Shown here piece after piece: positions 1 through 6,040 of a DNA stretch of 8,761 nt (the stretch's first letter is position 1; every line of letters begins with the position of its first letter). The notes below the pieces were generated by a model. That model searched no databases. It saw nothing but the letters and a program-made list of their open reading frames with translations, and was not told where the DNA came from. The DNA is from an uncultured Oscillospiraceae bacterium (GTDB taxonomy: Bacteria > Bacillota > Clostridia > Oscillospirales > Oscillospiraceae): the NCBI GenBank assembly GCA_900756715.1, contig CAAELC010000015.1, positions 1-8,761 on the forward strand. The letters run 5' to 3'. The position numbers were made by a program, and so were the translations under genes.

Positions 1-64
1 GCGGTAGGAGCGATGTACCAATCCACAGCATCCTTTACAGTGTAGCACATGTCCTTGGAGAGGG
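1..64 (-). CDS. possible N-terminal fragment of a leftward gene cut by the window edge
   Basis: On the minus strand an open frame runs from a GTG at 64 (in-frame ATG at 50) off the left edge without a stop. It reads VSLSKDMCYTVKDAVDWYIA followed by PTA. Two in-frame TAG codons lie just upstream of the GTG, so the start must be here or at the ATG. The codons look ordinary for this genome. No convincing ribosome site is visible: AAGG sits only a few bases before the ATG. On the plus strand the same stretch carries a frame open from base 1 that stops at 43-45 and could equally be the tail of an upstream gene. I do not recognise the protein, and about 20 codons are too few to decide. Confidence 0.2.
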
Positions 65-103
65 ACACTAAAAACTACTACTCTATAATACAAGGAGCGT
101 GAT

Positions 104-184
104 ATGAATATGATGAAGCTGTATGCCAGTGATCTGGACGACATGATCTTCGCCGACACCGATTGGTACCCCAGCGAGCGCTGA
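104..184 (+). CDS. putative 26-residue micro-protein
   Basis: A 26-codon frame starts at ATG 104 and stops with TGA at 182-184. AAGGAG (92-97) sits six bases before the start, which is good ribosome-site spacing. The peptide begins MNMMKLYASDLDD and ends FADTDWYPSER. It is acidic in the middle, rich in Met and Asp, and has no Cys, membrane segment or signal peptide. A textbook intrinsic terminator begins 20 bases after the stop, so the stretch looks like a finished short transcription unit. A TATAAT at 84-89 is too close to serve this frame, because transcripts starting about seven bases later would lose the ribosome site. A weak TTGGAG (55-60) further up has no good partner. I do not recognise the product. 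It could be a real small protein, a modified-peptide precursor, or a chance frame on a small RNA. Confidence 0.4.
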   Translation: MNMMKLYASDLDDMIFADTDWYPSER

Positions 185-203
185 GCAGATCAAAGAAGGA
201 ACA

Positions 204-230
204 CCACGCTGAAAGGCGTGGGATTTTTTT
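204..230 (+). terminator. intrinsic terminator after the micro-ORF
   Basis: CCACGC (204-209) and GCGTGG (216-221) form a 6-bp GC-rich stem with a six-base loop (TGAAAG), followed by GGA and seven T residues (224-230). It points rightward and would end any transcript from the micro-ORF. The stem also lies just past the stop of the leftward lit gene (229), but on that strand it has no strong U-run, so any role in ending lit would be weaker. Confidence 0.75.
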
Positions 231-903
231 ATTTACGGGACTTTGCAAGGCGCTTGGGCACGGGTTTTCTCCTGCGGCCGGTAACCAGCAGGATAACACA
301 GCCCAGAAGCACCAGCGCGGCAATGGCAATGACGCAGTTGCGGAAGAATTCCTCCGGCAGCAGCAAGATCACCGGGTCCGTGGCCGAGTCAAAGAGCCAG
401 TTCCATCTTCCCGGGAAAAATATGCCGTGAAAAACGGTAAAAGCCCGGTTAAAGTCCGTGGCGGACAAGGCGGCCACGACCAATATGACGCCGGCCAGGG
501 CACAGGCGGCCCAGAAGCCCGGGGTCCGTCCGGCCAGGCGGGGGAGCTTTGTTTTCTGCCGCAGGCAGGCCGCCTGCAACGAAGATAAAACGGCCACCGA
601 CAGGGCTAAAAATGCCAGGTTCAGGGTAAACAGAACTCGCACATCCGCGAAGTGGCTGGCCCCCTCCGCCGAAAAGGGCAGGCCGCCTGCGGAAAAATCG
701 GGCCGCAGACCCAGACAGTAGTTCATGATTTCACCGTAAACCTGACGAATCCGGTCTTCTGTCAGGCCGCTGGCAGCGCAAAGCCCCAGAGGGCCGATCT
801 GAACATAGTAAAACGGACGCACCAGCAGCACGCAGGCAATGGAGCCGGAGAGAACAGCCAATGCCGTGCAGGGGATGGACAGCCATGAAAGCAGCTTCTT
901 CAT
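229..903 (-). CDS. lit: Lit-type lipoprotein intramolecular transacylase (DUF1461/TIGR01906 membrane protein)
   Basis: This 224-residue membrane protein matches the family once called TIGR01906/DUF1461. Studied members (Lit of Enterococcus faecalis and Bacillus cereus) move an acyl chain from the lipid glycerol to the amino group of the N-terminal cysteine of lipoproteins, making the lyso form. I see about four membrane segments (near 7-29, 91-112, 131-149, 189-208). A large outside loop after the first carries the HFADVR motif (His84). A second loop carries the family block FTVFHGIFF (His159), then a Trp/Asp stretch and LPEEFF. The C-terminus is strongly basic (RRRKP, KRLAKSRK), as expected for the cytoplasmic side. 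The length is normal for the family. GGGAGA lies about eight bases before the ATG. The start is only three bases past the glpP stop, so the two are probably translated from one mRNA. The family call comes from motif recall; activity on lipoproteins is inferred. Confidence 0.78.
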   Translation of the reverse strand: MKKLLSWLSIPCTALAVLSGSIACVLLVRPFYYVQIGPLGLCAASGLTEDRIRQVYGEIMNYCLGLRPDFSAGGLPFSAEGASHFADVRVLFTLNLAFLALSVAVLSSLQAACLRQKTKLPRLAGRTPGFWAACALAGVILVVAALSATDFNRAFTVFHGIFFPGRWNWLFDSATDPVILLLPEEFFRNCVIAIAALVLLGCVILLVTGRRRKPVPKRLAKSRK

Positions 904-906
904 GGG

Positions 907-1479
907 TCAGCTCTCCCAAAGAGCGGGATCGGAGGTGGAAACGCACAGGGCGCCGGCGCTGAGCGCCGCCATGAGATCGGTTTTGTCTGCCATCAGGCCC
1001 CCGGCAATGAGCGGAACGGACAGCTGCCCGGACAGGCGCGCAATGACCCGGGGCAGCGTTCCGGGAAGGATTTCAATAAGGTCCGGCCCGTCCGGCCCGG
1101 CGGCAGCCGCTTCGCGTGTCAGGTTGCCCACGGCCTTGGAGTCGATGGCGAATACGCGCAGCACCGTGAGAAGGCCCAACTCGCGGCCCCGGCGAATGAG
1201 ATGAGGGCGGGTGGAAATGATGCCATCGGCCCCTTGCAGGCGAAGCCAGTCCACGGCCACCTCGCGGGTGGAAAGCCCGGCCACCAGATCCAGATGCACC
1301 ACGGCAGACTTGCCGGCATGATGCATGGCGGCAATCCATGTGGGAATGGTCAGCAGGTCGCCCCCCAGCAGAAACACCACCTCGGCCGGGGCGGAGGCTG
1401 CAAGGGGGAGGCACGCCTCCTCCTTCACGGAGGGAAGCACAGGGGAGGCTTCCAGCTTTCGAATCAGGGGATGACGCAT
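907..1479 (-). CDS. glpP: GlpP glycerol-3-phosphate-responsive antiterminator
   Basis: This 190-residue protein belongs to the GlpP family (Pfam G3P_antiterm). Characterised members are RNA-binding proteins that respond to glycerol-3-phosphate and let RNA polymerase read past leader terminators of glp operons. Family landmarks occur in order: VHLDLVAGLS (61-70), GADGIISTR (83-91), LRVFAIDS (107-114), PDLIEILPG (132-140), PLIAGGLM (156-163) and a C-terminal STSDPALW (181-188), all typical of its barrel fold. I start at the ATG at 1479. AAAGGAG stands nine bases before it, whereas the longer frame opening at GTG 1497 would place this ribosome site inside the coding region. The gene follows the three glp-like redox genes on the same strand across a 139-bp gap that contains a large hairpin, and is followed three bases later by lit. 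Its likely RNA target is the leader at 4702-4776. Confidence 0.93.
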   Translation of the reverse strand: MRHPLIRKLEASPVLPSVKEEACLPLAASAPAEVVFLLGGDLLTIPTWIAAMHHAGKSAVVHLDLVAGLSTREVAVDWLRLQGADGIISTRPHLIRRGRELGLLTVLRVFAIDSKAVGNLTREAAAAGPDGPDLIEILPGTLPRVIARLSGQLSVPLIAGGLMADKTDLMAALSAGALCVSTSDPALWES

Positions 1480-1532
1480 GGAACCGGCTCCTTTCACAAA
1501 TCACAAAATCGCACAGAGAGGGCATGGAAAAG

Positions 1533-1580
1533 CCCCTCCCGCTTTCTGGTATTATGATACCACGAACGGGAGGGGTTTTA
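1533..1580 (-). terminator. large nested hairpin between the glp redox genes and glpP
   Basis: CCCCTCCCG (1533-1541) pairs with CGGGAGGGG (1567-1575). Inside, TGGTAT (1547-1552) pairs with ATACCA (1557-1562) around a TATG loop, and TTC (1544-1546) can pair with GAA (1564-1566). The result is an almost continuous 18-bp rod with small bulges. Read leftward it ends in CTTTTCC, so it may terminate the redox operon 44 bases after the DUF1667 stop; the U-run is short, which suggests partial termination and read-through into glpP. Read rightward it is followed by TTTT, but no rightward gene ends here. Confidence 0.6.
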
Positions 1581-1583
1581 CAA
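1554..1583 (-). promoter_or_regulatory. weak candidate promoter for glpP-lit inside the hairpin
   Basis: On the minus strand TTGTAA (at 1578-1583) and TATCAT (at 1554-1559) are 18 bp apart, resembling a housekeeping promoter with a 4/6 -35 and a 5/6 -10. The -10 lies in the loop region of the hairpin. A start here would leave a leader of about 70 nt before the glpP ATG. The match could be chance, because the AT-rich hairpin centre favours such hits. Confidence 0.25.
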
Positions 1584-1618
1584 TGTTCAAAACAGGGAGG
1601 AAGCCACTTTTTTGCGCC

Positions 1619-1981
1619 TCAGCAGGCACTCTTGGTGGCAATTACATCCACGCCGGTGCCGCAGACATTGGAAATGACCACATCCCCCTGCCGGATGGGC
1701 AGCTGCGCAGTGGCGGCGGCAAAGGCCCGGGCCACCTGCAGCATGCTGGCCTTGGGCACCTCGCCGTTGGTACGCACGGAAACCACCGGAGCGCGGCCCC
1801 CGGCACAGCGAACGGTGCCGGTGACGGTGCGGGCGGGGGCAGTACATTCCTTGCGGGCGTAAGCATCGCCCCGGGGGCAGGTGTTGCCGCTGACAGCGGC
1901 GACTGCTCCGTTTTCCAGCGTGGCGGTAAGCTGGCAGCCCATGGGGCAGCCAATGCAGGTCAGATGCTTCGTTTCGTTCAT
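1619..1981 (-). CDS. DUF1667 cysteine-rich small redox protein of the glp cluster
   Basis: This 120-residue protein matches DUF1667, a family typically encoded beside two flavin oxidoreductases in glycerol operons of anaerobes. It starts with a CIGCPMGC block (Cys9, Cys12, Cys16) followed by CPRG (Cys35) and a further Cys46. This spacing resembles iron-sulfur ligand sets in molybdopterin oxidoreductases and suggests a bound cluster or metal, although the family has no proven function that I know of. The C-terminal half carries NVCGTGVDVIATK, the usual family end, then a final Cys. Its ATG overlaps the stop of the upstream oxidoreductase by four bases (ATGA), and GAGGAGG stands seven bases before it, so translation is coupled. 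By position it is the third part of a GlpABC-like complex, perhaps the electron carrier (inference). Confidence 0.85.
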   Translation of the reverse strand: MNETKHLTCIGCPMGCQLTATLENGAVAAVSGNTCPRGDAYARKECTAPARTVTGTVRCAGGRAPVVSVRTNGEVPKASMLQVARAFAAATAQLPIRQGDVVISNVCGTGVDVIATKSAC

Positions 1982-3237
1982 GGCTGTGCCTCCTCTACGG
2001 TAAAGGTGATGGTCCGGACGCCGGAGGGCAGCTCCTCCCGGCGGACAGGCAGCTGCTCCATCTCGCCGGGGGTGAGAATGCGGCGCTTGACCCGGCGCAG
2101 AAGCTTGCCGTCTGCATAGGCACAGAGAGCGGCATCCCGATAGGGCTGCGCCACGCGGAAACGGACGGTGACGGTGTCGTCCATATTTTCCGGGTCGATA
2201 TACTGGGGAACGGTGTAGCGGACGCCGGACTTCCCCTCCAGCCGGATCAGACTGCCGGCTGCGGCAGAGCCGGAGAGGTAGCGGGCGGCATTTTCACCGG
2301 CCCGGGCGGCCTCCTGACTGACAAAGTCCACCAGATCGTGGACATGAAGCACATTGCCGCAGGCAAAGACGCCGGGAACCGAAGTGGCCAGCCGGTCGGA
2401 CACCACCGGGCCGCCGGTTACGCCGTCCAGCTCCACCCCGGCGGCGGAGGACAGCTCGTTTTCCGGCAGCAGACCAACAGACAGCAGCAGCGTATCACAG
2501 GGGATATACCGCTCCGCTCCGGGGATGGGGCGGCGCTTTTCATCCACCTGAGCCAGCGTGACGCCCTCCAGCCGCTCCTTGCCATGAATGTCCACCACGG
2601 TGGTGGAGAGGTAGAGAGGAATGGAGAAATCATCCAGACACTGGACAATGTTGCGCTTGAGGCCGCCGGAATAGGGCATGACCTCGGCCACGGCGTGTAC
2701 CGTGGCCCCTTCCAGCGTCATGCGGCGGGCCATGATAAGGCCGATGTCGCCGCTGCCCAGAATGACTACATCGCGGCCGGGCAGGAAGCCCTCCATATTC
2801 ACAAGCCGCTGGGCGGTTCCGGCGGAGTAGATGCCCGCCGGACGATAGCCGGGAATGTTCAGCGCGCCGCGGGGCCGCTCGCGGCAGCCCATAGCCAGAA
2901 TAACGGCCTGCGCGCGAATCTGGCGGAGGCCGCCTTCGCGGCTGGTAACGGTGAGCACCTTATCGGCGGATAAGTCCAGCACCATGGTGCGCAGCAGACA
3001 GGGAATATGCAGCTGCTCGGCCTGCCGGATGAAGCGGGCCGCATATTCCGGGCCGGTGAGCTCGGCACCGAAGGTATGCAGGCCAAAGCCTGCGTGGATG
3101 CACTGGTTCAGAATGCCGCCCAGTTCGCCGTCCCGCTCGATGATGAGAATATCATCCACGCCGCTTTTTTTGGCGGCAATGGCAGCGGCAAGGCCCGCAG
3201 GGCCGCCGCCGATGATGGCAAGTTGTACTTCCTGCAT
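1978..3237 (-). CDS. NAD(P)/FAD-dependent oxidoreductase, second subunit of the glp redox cluster
   Basis: This is a 419-residue flavoprotein of the pyridine nucleotide-disulfide oxidoreductase class (Pyr_redox_2 fold). The N-terminal FAD site IIGGGPAG is at 8-15, followed by an acidic IIERD. A second dinucleotide site, VVILGSGDIG (157-166), would bind NAD(P). The late FAD motif GVFACGNV is at 289-296. A GGILNQC segment (Cys46) stands where disulfide reductases have a CxxxxC pair, but the second Cys is missing, so it is not a thiol reductase; this pattern fits the HcnB/sarcosine-oxidase-alpha-like group. I start at ATG 3237 because AAGGAGG ends seven bases before it; the upstream in-frame GTG (3243) directly abuts that ribosome site. 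The gap to the preceding gene's stop is two bases. Likely role: passing electrons from the substrate flavoprotein to NAD(P) or another carrier (inference). Confidence 0.85.
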   Translation of the reverse strand: MQEVQLAIIGGGPAGLAAAIAAKKSGVDDILIIERDGELGGILNQCIHAGFGLHTFGAELTGPEYAARFIRQAEQLHIPCLLRTMVLDLSADKVLTVTSREGGLRQIRAQAVILAMGCRERPRGALNIPGYRPAGIYSAGTAQRLVNMEGFLPGRDVVILGSGDIGLIMARRMTLEGATVHAVAEVMPYSGGLKRNIVQCLDDFSIPLYLSTTVVDIHGKERLEGVTLAQVDEKRRPIPGAERYIPCDTLLLSVGLLPENELSSAAGVELDGVTGGPVVSDRLATSVPGVFACGNVLHVHDLVDFVSQEAARAGENAARYLSGSAAAGSLIRLEGKSGVRYTVPQYIDPENMDDTVTVRFRVAQPYRDAALCAYADGKLLRRVKRRILTPGEMEQLPVRREELPSGVRTITFTVEEAQP

Positions 3238-3239
3238 GG

Positions 3240-4676
3240 TCACACCTCCTTGGTTTTTCCCCGCAGCAGCAGGCTGCCGGAGCCGGATTTGGTCAGCTGG
3301 GTCTGGGGTACGCCCAACTCGCGGGAGAGAATCTCCATCACCCGGGGAGCGCAGAAGCCGCCCTGACAGCGGCCCATACCGGCCCGGACGCGGCGCTTGA
3401 CCCCGTCAAGAGAGCGGGCGCCGGGCGTGCGGCGGATGGCATCCACAATTTCACCCTCGCTGATCTGCTCGCAGCGGCAGATGATGTTGCCGTAGGCCGG
3501 GTTCTCCTGCACCAGCTGCTGGCGCTGCGCAAAGGGCATGCTTTGCAGGTGGGGAATGCCCTGACGGCGGGGCTGGAAAGCCTCGTTCGGCGCGGCGTCC
3601 AGATGCTGGGCCACTAGTTGGGCAAGGTGTGCACCGATGGCGGGGGCGGAAGACAGGCCCGGAGACTCGATGCCCACAGCGTCAAAAAAGCCGGGGGCGC
3701 TTTCGCCGATGACAAAGTCATGGGCCCCCTCCACCAGATGGGCGCGCAGGCCGCAGAAGCTGGTGATGGTATCCCGCAGGGGCAGGTTGGGAACGCTGAG
3801 AGAGGCCTTGCCGGTGGCAAAGGCCAGCCCTTCGGCGGTGGTATTGGTGGCCTCACGGTCCTCCCGGTCCACGGCGGTGGGGCCGATGAGGAGGTTGCCG
3901 TGGACGGTGGGTGTGACCAGCACGCCCTTACCGTAGGCACCGGGAAGCTGGAAGACGGTCCGCTCGACCAGGTGGCCGTCCTTCTTATCCAGCAGGCAGT
4001 ATTCGCCGCTGCGGGGACGGATGGCAAGCTTGTGGGGGCAGATCTGATTGTGCAGCACATCGCTGTAAAGCCCGGCAGCGTTGATGACGGTTTTGGCTTG
4101 CAGCGCGCGCCCGCCGCAGGTCAGCAGGAAATGGCCGCCCTGACGGCGGATTTCGTCCACGCCGGTGTTGAAAAGAAATTCCACACCGTTCTGAGCGGCA
4201 TTTTCGGCGAAGGCGATGGTCATGCCGAAGGGACAGACGATGGCGCTGGTGGGCGCGTACAGAGCGGCTGCCACCTGCCCGGAGAGGGAGGGCTCCAGCT
4301 CGTGAACCTCCTGTGCGGTGAGGATACGCAGACCCTCTACGCCGTTTTCCTGCCCGCGGCGGAGAAGCTGCTCCAGACTGGGAATGTCTTCGCTGTCAAA
4401 GCACAATACCAGCGCGCCGTTGCGGCGATAAGAAAAATCCAGCTCGCGGGACAGGTCCTCCATCATGCGGCTGCCGGCTACATTGAATTTCGCTTTCAGG
4501 GTGCCGGGCTCGGCGTCAAAGCCGGCATGAACAATGGCGGAATTTGCCTTGCTGGTGCCGGTACAGACATCTTCCTCCCGTTCGCACAAGGCCACCTTCA
4601 GCTTCCAGCGGCTCAGCTCCCGGGCGGTGGCACAGCCCACGGCTCCGCCGCCGATGACAATGGCGTCATAGATCAT
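3240..4676 (-). CDS. GlpA/GlpO-like FAD-dependent glycerol-3-phosphate dehydrogenase with C-terminal BFD-type [2Fe-2S] domain
   Basis: This 478-residue protein has two parts. Residues 1 to about 370 are a D-amino-acid-oxidase-type flavoprotein: FAD site VIGGGAVGCATARELSR (7-23), the SKANSAIVHAGFD block (42-54) seen in GlpA and L-2-hydroxyglutarate oxidases, NAAGLYSD (199-206), RPRSGEY (220-226) and GIESPGLSSAPAIG (335-348). Residues 398-450 form a BFD-like iron-sulfur domain with CRC (Cys400, Cys402) and CQGGFC (Cys437, Cys442). The expected reaction is oxidation of glycerol-3-phosphate to dihydroxyacetone phosphate in the cytoplasm. Substrate is inferred from the linked glpP; a 2-hydroxyacid is the main alternative. 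AAAGGAG lies seven bases before the ATG. It is the first gene of a leftward operon whose promoter and leader lie at 4677-4824. I see no membrane anchor; attachment might come through a partner. Confidence 0.87.
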   Translation of the reverse strand: MIYDAIVIGGGAVGCATARELSRWKLKVALCEREEDVCTGTSKANSAIVHAGFDAEPGTLKAKFNVAGSRMMEDLSRELDFSYRRNGALVLCFDSEDIPSLEQLLRRGQENGVEGLRILTAQEVHELEPSLSGQVAAALYAPTSAIVCPFGMTIAFAENAAQNGVEFLFNTGVDEIRRQGGHFLLTCGGRALQAKTVINAAGLYSDVLHNQICPHKLAIRPRSGEYCLLDKKDGHLVERTVFQLPGAYGKGVLVTPTVHGNLLIGPTAVDREDREATNTTAEGLAFATGKASLSVPNLPLRDTITSFCGLRAHLVEGAHDFVIGESAPGFFDAVGIESPGLSSAPAIGAHLAQLVAQHLDAAPNEAFQPRRQGIPHLQSMPFAQRQQLVQENPAYGNIICRCEQISEGEIVDAIRRTPGARSLDGVKRRVRAGMGRCQGGFCAPRVMEILSRELGVPQTQLTKSGSGSLLLRGKTKEV

Positions 4677-4701
4677 AGAAACACTCCTTTACGTGCGGTT
4701 A

Positions 4702-4776
4702 TATGCAAAAAAGCCACGCAAACCAAAGCGCAGATCTCTCTGCACCACGGCTGCATGACTCAAACTCTCTTGCATA
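4702..4776 (-). promoter_or_regulatory. glp leader: compound terminator with alternative pairing, candidate GlpP target
   Basis: In the leftward transcript an outer stem AGCCGUG/CGUGGCU (4746-4752 with 4712-4718, two G-U pairs) surrounds a tight hairpin GUGCAGA-GAGA-UCUGCGC (4728-4745). A run of six U follows (4707-4712), the layout of an intrinsic terminator ahead of the first codon. The U-run and its flank, CUUUUUUGCAUA (4702-4713), can also pair over 12 positions with UAUGCAAGAGAG (4765-4776) near the 5' end of the leader, with two G-U pairs. Such competing or stacked folds are what a leader controlled by antitermination would have. GlpP, encoded at 907-1479, is the natural candidate regulator. 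Pairings were found by eye, without folding energies. Confidence 0.55.
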
Positions 4777-4794
4777 CTATATGTATTTTCTACA

Positions 4795-4824
4795 ATCATA
4801 CCCCCAACGGGCGGGGTGTGTCAA
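4795..4824 (-). promoter_or_regulatory. promoter of the leftward glp redox operon
   Basis: On the minus strand a perfect TTGACA (4819-4824) and TATGAT (4795-4800; 5 of 6 consensus bases) are separated by 18 bp. Transcription would start near 4788, giving a leader of about 110 nt before the ATG at 4676. The spacer is GC-rich, with CCCCGCCCGTTGGGGG, which may slow open-complex formation or bind a regulator. Confidence 0.75.
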
Positions 4825-4859
4825 GAGGGGAAAAGCTATGGCTTCGGGACATCTTAACA

Positions 4860-4887
4860 TGAAATTAGCACGCATGTGTGATACAAT
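4860..4887 (+). promoter_or_regulatory. extended -10 promoter for the kinase/regulator pair
   Basis: TGATACAAT at 4879-4887 is an extended -10 element (TG, one base, TACAAT). A poor -35 (TGAAAT, 4860-4865) lies 16 bp upstream. Transcription would begin near 4894, leaving a short leader containing AGAGGAGG before the GTG at 4916. It lies back to back with the leftward glp promoter, with about 35 bp between their -35 regions. Confidence 0.5.
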
Positions 4888-4915
4888 AGAAGAAAATGGG
4901 AGAGGAGGCTGCCCT

Positions 4916-6040
4916 GTGGAGAGAAAATCCCTTCTGCCGGTGCGCCGCTGGCTGAAGCAATCACGGCTGTATGGCAATCCGCTGGTGTGCACGCCGCGGG
5001 ATTTGTTTATCACGGTGGGGCTGTATATGGTAACGGTGGTGGCCTGCTTGCTGCTGCGCTCCTTTGACCGAAATAACGACAGCAGCTATGTGGCCATGCT
5101 GTTTCTGACAGATGTGTTTCTGACGGCGGTGCTGACGGACGGATACCTGTTCAGCCTGGTGTGTGCGGTGATGGGCGTTCTGAGCGTGGACTATATCTTC
5201 ACCGAGCCTTATTGGGAAATCAGCTTTACCCTGACGGGCTTTCCGCTGACCTTTCTGGTGATGATGACCATTTCCGTGCTGGCCGGAGCCATGGCAAGCC
5301 GGGCCAAGCGGGTTGAGAGCATGAGCAGACAGGCCCAGAAGGAAAAGATGCGGGCCAATCTGCTGCGCAGCATGAGCCACGATATCCGCACGCCGCTGAC
5401 GGGGATTGTGGGCGCCACGGATGTGCTGCTGGAGCGGTGGGACAAGCTGACAGACCAGCAGCGCCACAGCCTGCTGCAATCGGTGAACGACGATGCCAAC
5501 TGGCTGATGCGGGTGACGGAGAATCTGTTGTCCATCACCCGGATGGACGGCGACGGCGCACGGGTGCGCAAGACACCGGAGGCCATGGAGGAGGTTGTGG
5601 AAAGCGCGGTAGCAAAGTTCCGGCGGTACTATGACGGGATGCAGGTGGCGGTGCACCTGCCGGATGAACTGCTGATGGTGCCGATGGACGCGCTGCTGAT
5701 GCAGCAGGTGCTGTTTAACCTGATGGAAAATGCTGCGCGGCACGGCGAGACTGCCCGGCACATCGACCTGACCCTGTATCGCAAGGGGACGATGGCTGTG
5801 GTAGAGGTTGCCGATGACGGCGTGGGCATTGCCCCGGAGAAGCTGCCCCAGCTGTTCAGCGGCACCCTTGGCCCCGGCGTTCGGGGCGACGAGCACCGGG
5901 ACATGGGCATCGGACTGTCGGTGTGCAAGACGGTGGTGCAGGCCCACGGCGGCACCATCGAGGCCATGAATCAAAATGGGGGCGGGGCGCTGTTTCGCAT
6001 TTACCTGCCGCTGGAGGAGGAAGAAAAGGATGAAAATTAA
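4916..6040 (+). CDS. KdpD-type membrane sensor histidine kinase lacking the N-terminal ATPase/USP part
   Basis: This 374-residue kinase matches only the C-terminal half of classical KdpD (about 900 residues). A DUF4118-like block has four membrane segments (near 31-47, 59-73, 78-95, 104-125). Next come a short linker, the dimerisation/phosphoacceptor box SMSHDIRTP (His155), and an ATPase domain with N-box FNLMENAARHG (268-277), G1 DDGVG (300-304) and G2 MGIGLS (330-335). The Walker-type KdpD and universal-stress domains are absent. I choose GTG 4916: AGAGGAGG ends seven bases before it and an extended -10 lies just upstream. An in-frame ATG at 4838 is possible but would put that promoter inside the gene. 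The stop overlaps the regulator start by 11 bases. In the family the cue is low potassium or ionic stress; no kdpFABC transporter genes are seen here, so the cue is open. Confidence 0.85.
   Translation: MERKSLLPVRRWLKQSRLYGNPLVCTPRDLFITVGLYMVTVVACLLLRSFDRNNDSSYVAMLFLTDVFLTAVLTDGYLFSLVCAVMGVLSVDYIFTEPYWEISFTLTGFPLTFLVMMTISVLAGAMASRAKRVESMSRQAQKEKMRANLLRSMSHDIRTPLTGIVGATDVLLERWDKLTDQQRHSLLQSVNDDANWLMRVTENLLSITRMDGDGARVRKTPEAMEEVVESAVAKFRRYYDGMQVAVHLPDELLMVPMDALLMQQVLFNLMENAARHGETARHIDLTLYRKGTMAVVEVADDGVGIAPEKLPQLFSGTLGPGVRGDEHRDMGIGLSVCKTVVQAHGGTIEAMNQNGGGALFRIYLPLEEEEKDEN

Noticed and set aside
84..89. TATAAT as the promoter of the micro-ORF
   Set aside because: Transcription would start near 96, inside or after the ribosome site at 92-97, and no -35 lies at proper spacing. 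It may be an incidental AT-rich stretch or belong to the minus strand.
49..102. 17-codon plus-strand frame directly before the micro-ORF
   Set aside because: No ribosome site before its ATG and a stop one codon upstream of that; too short to support.
1480..1497. Six-codon N-terminal extension of GlpP from a GTG start
   Set aside because: The extension contains the AAAGGAG ribosome site of the downstream ATG and adds residues not typical of the family's start.
3618..4862. 414-codon plus-strand frame opposite the GlpA/GlpO-like gene
   Set aside because: It is a mirror frame of a gene with full FAD and Fe-S motifs; low-complexity composition, no recognisable domain.
4703..4915. 71-residue N-terminal extension of the sensor kinase
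   Set aside because: It spans the glp leader terminator and both promoters; a strong ribosome site directly precedes the GTG at 4916.
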